This document shows, one piece after another, positions 1 through 10,673 of a DNA stretch of 64,000 nt. The notes beneath the pieces were generated by a model that did no database searches, had not been told where the DNA came from, and was given only the letters and a program-made list of their open reading frames with translations. The stretch covers positions 18,339,501-18,403,500 of the forward strand of contig OX453281.1 of NCBI GenBank assembly GCA_949710005.1, written 5' to 3'. The stretch comes from Ricordea florida (Eukaryota > Cnidaria > Anthozoa > Corallimorpharia > Ricordeidae). Numbering within the stretch: the first letter of the stretch is position 1; each line of letters opens with the position of its first letter. A program made the translations under genes and the position numbers.

Positions 1-555
1 GGGCAGGTACAGTACTTAAAATTATTGGTGTGACAAGTTTGTCTTCATTGGATGATGAATAAATACACCTTGATTTTATTTGCATTGCAATAATGTTTGC
101 ATAATTCAGGGAGCTAGTCAGGTGTATACAATAACAATCATGACTTTCTTCACCGGGAAGAAACTAAAATTAAAATGGTGAAAGGTCATCTAGGTCATGT
201 AAACATATTAACTAATATAGCTGCCATATACAACAGATAGCAGATTTCTTTCAAAATGTTTCATTCACTCATGTCTTTTTGTTATCGAACTAAGTGCTAC
301 AAAAGATTAGCAACGATTCTCTAGGACTAAAATGAAGATGAAAATTTGCAAACTATATGACTAGTGATATCAATACTTCACTGTTGTTATTGTTATTATA
401 ATGAAGTTGACAGGCAATATGACTGGCAGTACTGTTTGTCAATAAGTGGGTAGTTATCTAAGATAATTACCGGTATTTTAAGATTACATTAATTAATGTC
501 TATATTTTAATGTCTTTGCTAACTGTTGACCTCAATAGTTCAACTGTTTTTGTAG
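1..555. other. AT-rich non-coding, likely intron or 5' flank
   Basis: I see no coding exon, RNA gene or repeat here. The exon beginning at 556 is preceded by a pyrimidine-rich stretch and an AG at 554-555, and its reading frame has no upstream ATG before an in-frame stop at 553-555. This segment is therefore probably an intron, with the first exon(s) of the following gene lying to the left, possibly outside the window. Confidence 0.5.
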
Positions 556-3500
556 GCTGCAGGGCTACTCCAACAGATTGATGGCTGCTTAGTGAAGAAA
601 ATACATGAGCTGGTCAGCGATGGTGTTAGTCGTGTCTCTGAGATGGAGAGACATCTGCACAGTTTTTTAAAAAATCAGATTTTCAAGGGGCAAGCAATGC
701 CAAATCATCTCAATCGACGGTTTTACCCAACAGCAGGTGACATCAGAAACCATATGTATCGTGCAACTGTTTCACGGCGACACTCTTGTATTGACCAAGA
801 AAATCTGGAGGAAAAGATCAAGCAGTGGAAGGAGGAGCAGCCACTGGACAACTTCTTTTTTCGCCCCTGTCAAGATGACAATGAGAATCAACACACACAG
901 AGAAATCAGGAGCATTCCAACATCAACAATGATGAAAATAAGGATGATGATGATGATGATGATGTCATCATTCGAGGAAACTCAAGCTCTAACTCAAAGG
1001 ACTTGCTATTTGTCTATCAAACCAAATGGCAGCAAGACCTCCTATCAAAATATGGTGGTGAAATATGCTTGTTGGATGCAACTTACAAGACATCAAAATA
1101 TGCCCTTCCACTATTCTTCCTGGTTGTCCAGACCAATGTTGATTACTGTGTTGTGGGTTCATTTATCACCCAGCATGAAACTAGTGCAGCAATTGAGGAA
1201 GCTCTGACAGTGCTCAAGGACTGGAATCCAGAATGGTCACCACCATACTTCATGGTTGATTTCAGTGAGTCTGAAATTCAAGCCATAGAAAACGTTTTTG
1301 AAGGTAATTGTATACTGGTACATGACAAAACATATGCATGCATAGAGCAACACTTGATTTAACAAAATACTATAAAAAGTCCCCCTGCTCATGGGAGGCT
1401 TACTTATTTCATTATTCTAGTATATTTGGGGGATAGGGGTAGGGTGGGGTTCCTTAATTATAATAAGTGTAATGACATTTGGCAATTGGCATGCAGGTGG
1501 AAAACATAAACAACATTTCTATCTTTAAGTTATTTTGGCATGAATAAAAATACCACTACTAATCTTACTAATTTTACCCTTTACACAATTTCTTATTTTC
1601 CTTTGTTTTATATAATTTGATTATCATAAGTTATATTACCCTACACCAGACCAAACAATGTAACAACAGAAAACAGAATGCAACATGACATAATATCAAA
1701 GAAAACAAAGCATAAGATAGGAACTTATTAATGAAGCAGCACATATTTTTCAGATTGCCAGGTGTACATTTGTGATTTCCATCGAGAACAGGCCTGGTTG
1801 AGATGGGTGGTAAACAACAAACATGGCATTCCCAAAGATGATCAACCCAAATTGTTAAATATGTTGCGGCACACTGCCTGTGCAAGTACAGAGGAAGAGT
1901 ATCAGAAAGCTGTCAAGTCACTTCATAGTACTTCCCTGTGGCAAGACAACAAAGCAGTGCAACAGTGGATGACTAAAAAATGGCTTCCTCATAAAAAGGT
2001 TCAATATTTTTAAATATCTCATGTGACATAATTAGTTTTCCCAGTTGATTAAACATCAGATTTATCTTTGTTTCATATTTTGTCTACTCTTATTAGAAGT
2101 GGGTCCGAGCATATCGCAAAGACCGATTCAATGTACGACTCAACACAAACAATGGCGTGGAACGCCAAAATCGGTCCTTCAAGTACCAGTATCTGGCTGA
2201 AAATCGCGACAAGACTCTAAGTGGAATGGTATCAGTCCCGGTTAATCAGTTTCTTCCCAAGGTCATAAAAAAGTAAGGGAAACATGCTGATTTGTCCCAA
2301 ATCATTACTTGGCATATACATGTACATGCATGTGTATTGGTTTTATATGTCCATTTTCAGGTTTATAATTATATTATTTAAAATAAAATTCAACATGAGT
2401 AATATTGCTCATCAAGTAGAATGGCTTACCTCATGGAAATTCCCACCAATTTTAAAAGCAAAAAAAGGAATAACTGCTAAGTCACCAAAAAATGACAGTC
2501 AAAAATCAGACAGCCTCCAATTCTCCAATGCTTGTTGTTTACTTGTCGGTCTCATCATAAAATTATTTCTTTGCAGGTATGTTGAAACCAACATTTTCTT
2601 CTCCAGTTCGTATCGCCAATATAGCAAGTCTTTGCCACTATGGTTACATGATAGACCACGTGATTTTCTGACGCACTGTAAGTTACGACATCAATACTCT
2701 GAAGAAATAGAAGACCAACACATAACTGTTGTTGACCATGGTCTCTTTCAAGTGAGAAGCACCACAGACCATTCCACAAGCTATCAAGTTAACTTCGGAG
2801 ATTCCCAAAACATGCCATCATGCTCTTGTTTGGATTGGCAACGTAGCCACTGGCCATGCAAACACTTCCTAGCCATTTTCAGGCACAAACCACAGTGGGG
2901 TTGGGATAAGCTCTCACCATCGTACCAGAACAGCCCATATTTTAGAATTGACGATGACTGTCTGTTCCATATTATGGCAAATGATGCACCACCCAACTAC
3001 CTTCCTGGCAACAGAACGTCTCCTTTCCCTGATGTACCTCCTCCCACAATGGCAGACCATCTCAAGGAAGGACATCTCAGATCTCCTTTCACTGATGATT
3101 CATCTACCAGAAAAGCTGATCACAAGGAAGAAAGTAACAGAGCCAATGATGAAAGCAGTGATTCTCCTAATGTTACTAGCAATCAGCAGTCGCTCAAAGA
3201 AGCTTGTAGAATGGCCAATCATTGCAGGGACGTCATGCGCCAATTACAAAACATGACATACCTATGTACAACCCCTCAACCCTTGGAAACCCTTTTCAAA
3301 AGTCTACAAAATGCAGTGCAAGATTTGCGTCCACATTTGGAATCAGAGAATGGCATTTTCATGGAAACAAAATTGCCAAAGAGAAGTCTTTCACTTAAAA
3401 AGGCTCATAAAACAAAGAGAACACCCGGGTCATATGGCACGCTACCAGTTAGTCACAAAAAGCCATCAGGTCAAAAAGCAACAACCTTGAATGATGTGTT

Positions 3501-4755
3501 AGAGTCTGAACCAATCCCTCCCCCACCCTCCACAATGAATACTCACTTGTTGCAACCAAGCACAACAATTAACATTTTGAATGAACATTCACCTCAAAAG
3601 GAAATCAAGGTCAATCATATTGACGAAGGATGCACTTTTAGCAAGGAAAATGATGTTCCCCACAAACTAAATGTAGAGAAAAACACATTGAATGCCAACA
3701 AGTCTGTGACTAAATCTCCTCACCTACATGTACAACAACCAAGAACAAAGTCTGAACCCCAACAGGCTGAACCCCAAATTCAGCTCATAACAGAACCTTC
3801 GCCCCCAAAGAAAATGCGGCTTAATCAAGATGAGAAAGCAGTTTTTGGAAGTCCCTGTGCAAGTTCCTGTGCAAAAGGGAATAACATTGAGAATGAAAGC
3901 ATGAATTCAAGAATGGCTAAATCAACTGTTACAACTGAACAAGACAAAACAATTTTCACAGTAATAGATGACACATCGCCTGATCCAAAACAGTGGGTAA
4001 CCTTTAGTGACAACACAAATGACATTTATTTCAGGTTATATGAAGCAAGCAAATCAAACATTTATAACAGCAAAGGTTGGCTGACGGATTCTGAAATCCA
4101 TGCTGCTCAACAGCTTCTGAAAACACAATTCCCACATATTGATGGCCTCAATGACCCAGATATTATCAAAGCTGATATGGTGACACCTGCAATATCAGAA
4201 TTTATCCAAATTGTAAACACTGGCATGCATTGGATCTGTCTAAGTACATTGGGATGCCCAGTGGGTTTTGTTAAGCTGTATGACAGCCTGTTTAGTAGGC
4301 CTTCTGCTACAGCTATTTTGACTGCTTCTCAAATGTTGTTTCACACGGGCAAAGAAATCACTGTCTCAAACCAGAAAGTGCAACAGCAAAAAGGAAGCAG
4401 TGACTGTGGGTTGTTTGCAATAGCTTTTGCCACCACTCTCTGCTTTGGTGGAGATCCTGTAGAAACAAAGTATGATCAGCCCCTTCTTAGAGAGCACTAC
4501 ATCAAGTGTTTGGAGTCTCACAAGATGATTCCATTTCCAACTACTGATAAGAGAGTACCTATGCTTAAATCAGTATCAAAAGCCATTGTGCCAATCTACT
4601 GCACATGCAGAATTCCAGATGATGGTAAACGCTACGTGGCATGCTACATGTGCCATGAATGGTTCCACCCAGAGTGTGTCAAGGCACCAGCATGGGCCAT
4701 TAACTCAAAGAGATCATGGAAATGCCACACATGCAACTCCAGTAAAGTGCAATGA
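556..4755 (+). CDS. MULE transposase-SWIM-Ulp1 protease-PHD finger protein (5' partial)
   Basis: Four exons fit with consistent phase: 556-1303, 1754-1998, 2097-2272 and 2577-4755, giving 1,115 residues to a TGA stop. The N-terminus is missing. A MULE-type DDE domain shows Asp174 (motif LLDATYK), Asp235 (MVDFSES) and Glu353 (TNNGVERQN). A SWIM zinc finger (CxC then CxH) lies at residues 472-486. A long low-complexity linker follows, then a Ulp1/C48-like domain with His941 (MHWIC), Asp959 (YDS), Gln992-994 and Cys1000 (SSDCGLF), which looks like an intact catalytic set. A C4HC3 PHD finger at 1065-1109 ends the protein. Known family roles: MULE DDE domains cut and paste DNA, Ulp1 proteases cleave SUMO-like modifiers, PHD fingers read histone tails. 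All key residues are present and the frame is open, so it is either a recently active transposon or a host-recruited gene. I found no terminal inverted repeats. Confidence 0.82.
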
Positions 4756-4956
4756 TATTGCTACGAGCACAGGCATGAATTTACTGCATGCCTTGTTTAC
4801 AATCCATATGGATCCAGTTTATACAGCAGAGTTGCATTGTCTCCTGTTATTGTCATAATCAAGTTCCTGCTTTTGAATTTTAATTTTTTGGGACATTCTG
4901 ATCAAATATATCCCCACAGATTTAAGTCAAATTTTGAATATGCACTTCCACTGACA

Positions 4957-4962
4957 AATAAA
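4957..4962 (+). promoter_or_regulatory. candidate polyadenylation signal
   Basis: A canonical AATAAA hexamer lies about 200 bases after the stop codon of the MULE-Ulp1-PHD gene, in AT-rich 3' flank. It is the first canonical hexamer I see downstream. The assignment is inference. Confidence 0.4.
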
Positions 4963-5763
4963 AATTAAAACTTAACCCTTTCACTCAAGGCAAGGACTAA
5001 CAAGTAAAAATTCCTACAAAATCAATACATAGGGAAAGGTGAAAAAAGGTGAAAATATGAACTAAAGGGTATTGTCTGATTTAACACTGAATTCTCCCCT
5101 AAGGTGCATGATTGCAGAAAAATTTAATAACAAAGAAAAAACAAAATAGCACATTTGTTATATGCCTCGTTCATTTATTCATTGAATTAATTTTCTGCAG
5201 TCTCACACCTCAATCAAATTACCCATATTCTCTGAGCGAAAATTACAAGAAATGTATGGCAGACCGTAAGAAGAATTTATATCATTCACCTTGTGAGTGA
5301 AAGTGGTAATAAAATGAGTGCTTACGATTTAGTATTCCTTTAGGTCCATCTTTGTATCTTTTTGTTTGCAAAGTGTCCACTTCTCAATGGATCCCTTATA
5401 AACGTTGTCTCTTGTCTCTTCCTGTATTATCAGTATACATGAGACGACAACTCCGGCTTAACTGCTCACATGGTCTAGGCCAATGCCGTTTATCACGCAA
5501 AGGCGACCGAACACTCGACAGCATTGCTTACAACCAAAGCGTAAACAACCACAACATACAAACTCTGTCGGTGAAAGAGCAATAATGTTTGTGGCACAAT
5601 GTTCGTAGTCTCACTCATAAATCAAAACAATAATGTTTTATCTAAATAAAAGCGAAATAGCAGTGTTTTCCTCATAGAAAACTCTGTACCGCTGGAATAT
5701 CAAGGGCTCACATGGTCTCAATCAATGCCGTGTAGTGCTTTCCCGAGAAAGCAGCTTTCCATA
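4963..5763. other. intergenic; EXOSC2 upstream region
   Basis: No gene is supported here. A sequence of about 25 bases is present twice, at 5465-5489 and 5707-5731, both containing CTCACATGGTCT and CAATGCCGT. The second copy lies 33 bases before the EXOSC2 start codon. The repeat could be a bound promoter element or a small duplication. No clear TATA box sits at a standard distance. Confidence 0.35.
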
Positions 5764-8700
5764 ATGTCTGTGGATGTAAGATTGCCAAAGGAGAGGAAAA
5801 GAGTTCCTCCTTTGGCAGGATTTGAACCGAAGCACATTGTTTCTCCTGGAGATGTGATCACAGAAGATACAGGTTACATGAGGTAAGGTTGAATCGTCAC
5901 ATTAATATCGATCTTCAAATTATTGTTTTCCTGAATTTTGTTTTAAATTTGTACGCTACTGTTCGCAGAGGTCATGGTACATACGGTGAAGGAGAAAAAC
6001 TGATCGCTTCTGTAGCTGGGATTGTTGAGAGAGTGAACAAACTGATCTGTGTGAGGCCTTTTAACACAAGGTGAGCACAGACATTACCACGAAAAACAAC
6101 TGCACAAACAGTACAGTCTGTAAAAAACACCGCTACATTAATTTTCTGTATAGCACCATGCTTAATTATACAAGCTATAGCTGCATTGTTTAGGGTAATA
6201 CACATACAAAAATTTACTATTATTATTAATGAAGAATGGGGTGGTATGGCAATCTAGCCAAAAATACCTCAAGTATTGTATCATCCAAGAAAATGGGTAA
6301 ATCAAACGAGTTGATTAAGTAAGTTATACCACCGTAAGGTTAAAGGGAGGTGCTGACGTTTCGAGCGTTAGCCCTTCGTCGGAGCGAATGACGAAGGGCT
6401 AACGCTCGAAACGTCAGCACCTCCCTTTTACCTTACGGTGGTATAACTTACTTAATCAACTCGTTTGATTTACCCATTTTCTTGTGTTTCAACTTCCCAC
6501 CGACGCAGCACCAGTTTCTTTAGAAACTATCCCCACAATATTGTATCATCCTACTAGTAAGAATCAACTGGTATACTAATGCAAATGCTGCAATCTGATT
6601 GGCTGAGCTACTGCATGCTATCAGCCATTACTATCACCCTACTAGTAGACTAATGCAAATACCACAATCTGATTGGTTACGCTACTAGAGGATTATGGGT
6701 AATAGTTCTTGAGTAGCGAAATTTGTGATGCTTTCTTTCGTTTTATTCCCAAATAAATATTTCTTCAACTGGTATTTGCAAACTTTGTTATTGCCTTTTC
6801 TGTCCAACTAGTTGGGCGATACTTAAGCAATTAGACCCTTTGCCCTCATGGACCACGGGTCAATAGCCCGCAGATTGTTAAGTAGAGTGCAGCACTTGAG
6901 ACATCTTCACACTTAAGCATTTTGGTATTTTTTTCACTGATATATGATTTGTTTATTACGATTTTTACTAAAACAATTAGATTATTCGCTCTCAATTTCT
7001 ATGAGGTGATAGTTGATTTAGCCTTCAGCCTCATGAACTATCATTATAATAATGACAGCCTGTGATGAGAAAATATATTTCCATTATGGTGGAGTGAAAG
7101 GGATGGAGCCCAATTCAGAAATCTGTTTTCTCACATTGCCACACAGACATGACAAAAACAGGAAGCTAGTATTTGAGACAGCTTTATTGTAAAATAATGC
7201 CACTTCACACACTGTCAAAATGGTACCAAGTTTGCAATAAAATATTATTAATACTCATGCTTCTTGATTTCTCAGCCAATCAGCATTGTCAGTGTACAGT
7301 ATGAGTGCAAATTACATCTTCAAGACATGTACTTTAATAATGGGACTTTGCTTTGATAGTAATTAAATCATGTTAAGATTCAATTTGCCAACTTGGTTAT
7401 GTCCCTGTTTTTTTGGCATTTTTGATTTTACCATAGTTCTAGTATTGCATTATATGATACCATGATTACATTATAAAATATTTTTATGATTGCATGTTTA
7501 ATTTATTCTTTGTTTTATTTTTACTTAAGATACAATGGGGAAGTAGGAGATGTTGTTGTTGGTAGAATTACAGAGGTATGGTTCATATTTGATAAGCAGT
7601 TCTTGAAAAATTTTTTTTTTTTGAAGTGTGATTATTTAACTGTGAGTTTTGTGATGAGGTGATTACAGGATGCAGCCCAGATGCTGGAAATGTTTTGTTA
7701 CGTTTGGCCAGATCAGATAACAAACTGACAACAAACTTTATTTCATGTTGTTCCTTTCCACCTTAGGGAGTAATTGGGCATTGAAGGTGTAACCATTGCC
7801 ATTGGTTTTTCTGCAATAAATTGAAAGGGTGCCTGTCCATAGTGACTTTTGACGAAGTCCTAGATTTTCCTTTTCATTCGCCTATGTTCTTGTGGGTCCA
7901 AAAAAAGTTTGACTCAGAATTGGGAGTCAATCACTTTGGTGCCTCTTCCATACACCTTTATTATTACGGTCTTATCCAAGGACAAAGGAGGTTCAGAAGG
8001 GCACCATCCATTCTTAAAGGTTGTGTACTATACATTGAAACCAGGTGTGCCATCAGACATGATGAAGACACAAAGCAAGAGTCACCTTTCAATGAAGTTG
8101 AAAATATAATTTTTACATGTTTATACTGTATCTATCTGAACTGAACAAAATGTGTTTGCAAAATTTTTGCTTGGAGACAGGCTTCCCAAGCTTTTGCCAT
8201 CCTCCAAACTTGAGGGGCTTGGTGTCAAGGCCCACCTTCCGTTATGGCCCAGCATTAGCCTTAACTGGTGATGAAAGTGTTTTTAGGGGTGTGGGAGGAG
8301 AGGAAGAGAAGCAAAGTGAAGGCGGCCAATGGGTATTTGCCAAAGTGTTTAGGGGTGTGGTACTGGGTTGCCTTTGACCAGTTAAGTTGGGTGCAGCACA
8401 CTATCTATAGTATAATTTATGTGTACTTAAGTGAAGCCTCAGTAGTCAGGGTTTTCAATAAGAATTGTAGCAGCTGGAGAATTGTGTAAAGTAACAGGAG
8501 AATATTCTGAAAGCGCTCCATGTCTGAATTTAAAAGTAGCTCAGGTCATCTAAATTTGACTAGGGAATTCTTTGTAGTAGCCGGAGATTTCTTTGCAGTT
8601 GCTGGAGAATCCTCCGATCTTCCTAATGAACAGCCTGAGTAGCACAAGTAATAATTCTGCTTTTGATACACAGTGTAAATTTACTGAAGATTCAAATTTT

Positions 8701-10639
8701 TTTAGGTAGGTCAAAAGAGATGGAAAGTAGAAACGTTCTCCAGACTAGATTCTGTTCTCTTGCTTTCTTCTGTGAACTTGCCTGGTGGAGAATTGGTAAG
8801 TCAAGGTGTCACTCCCATTGATTTCCTTTTAATCCTTTCACTTCAAAAATTAACAGTGAGTAACTTCTCCTTAAATGTATTGTGAAACAAACAGGAGACA
8901 ACAATAATTTTATATTACTGGTACCGTATGAAATTGATTAATCAAAAAATTCTCCTAGACTAATCTACTGTACAAAGGTGGGTGATTTCTCACTATGGAA
9001 AGTTGTTACATACTGTGGTCTACCAGTAACTCTAATCTTGGGAGTGAAAGGGTTAAACAGTGCTAACTTGGTAATGTACAGAGAGAATAAAATTTAATTA
9101 TAAGGAATTCATGCAAGAAGCACTGTTTGTTTTTAAGAGAGCGGCACAAGGCAATGGAATTGTTTAACTACACTATAGTATTCCTCTGTGCTAAGAAGGA
9201 AACAAGTGAGAATCGATTATGCATGGAATGAGATTTTTCTTATTATAAAATGTGTCGTTGGAAGTGGTGGCCTCCATTTGCTATGGCAACAGCATGAGCT
9301 GAGGCTAATGACCTGCGAGTCTGAGAAAACCTATTTTGCTACTCTGCTGGGTTAAATAGGAATGAAGGCAGGTTAATGCAACAGCAGAACAGAATAAGTT
9401 CACTAGAAAGTCTAGCACAAGGAAGTCATTGTGCACAATCAACCAAAACACAAGATGCTGATAAGCATGATCCCCACCGTTTGTTATGGAACATGAGGAT
9501 CTACTAAAGAAGAAAAATTCTTAAAGACAGGATACTTTTGTTTCTCAACTGTTTGGCTAATGCTGTGTTTACAATTGACTGTTTACCATTTAGCGTTTAG
9601 TGAGGGTCTTCGGTATCAGTTTGCATTTACACATAAAAAATATTCAACTCTCACTGGTACCTCAGTAAACCGCTCAAGTCGAAACACAGAGTAGGTTAGT
9701 CCAAGGTTTGCTTGTATTACAGTAAAAACTGAAAACATAAACTGCTTGAAACTAAGTTGATAATATAAATTCTTCTTTTGTCACACGATGTAGTCACTGG
9801 ATGTTGATTGCGACGGGTTGACTGCTTAGTTGCTAGTCTTCTTCATGTGATGGGGTCAACTGATTCTGACTCACCATGTCGCCTGAAGAAGACTAGCTGT
9901 AAGCAGTCGAAACGTTGTGATCAACATCCAGTGACTACATCGTGTGACAAAAGAGGAATTTATATTATCGTCACATTTTCCACTGACAATAAACAACAAC
10001 CCATTCCTTAACATTGAAACTAAGTTATTTCAATGTATGCTAAGTGTACAAGACTGGAGTAGTAATAATAACAAGAGTAACAATGACAATTATTATAATA
10101 ACAATGATAACGATTATGTAAATTCTTCTATTGTCACACGAAGGTTATAGTCACTTGATGTTGACCACATTGTGTGACAAAAGAAGGATTTACATTATCA
10201 TTGCAATTTCCACGGTGAACAACAACCCATTCCTTAACAATAAAGATAATATTAATAATATTCTGAATTATAATATTATATTAGAGGTAATGATAATGAT
10301 AATGAATTTCTATAGCACACTTTTTCATATGAATATGTTCAAAGGCGCTTTACACTTCTATTGGGTGAGGTCGGACGTCAGAATGTAAAGGCGCCTCTGG
10401 CTGCCGCTATCAGTCCATATATGATTTCACCCACCCACCCAACCCATGCATGAATTGTCAGATGAAACCAGATGTAAAGATAGACCACCACACCAGGAAC
10501 TACGTCCCCTGCTCTTTTTGAACAGTGTGTGGATTCTTTAACGTGCCACAGATTATTAGGAACAAGTGTTGTGAGACGGGTCCTACGGTTTATCGTCCTT
10601 ATCCGATAAGACTAGAAAGTCTAACCATTTACAGATGTC

Positions 10640-10673
<34 letters not shown>

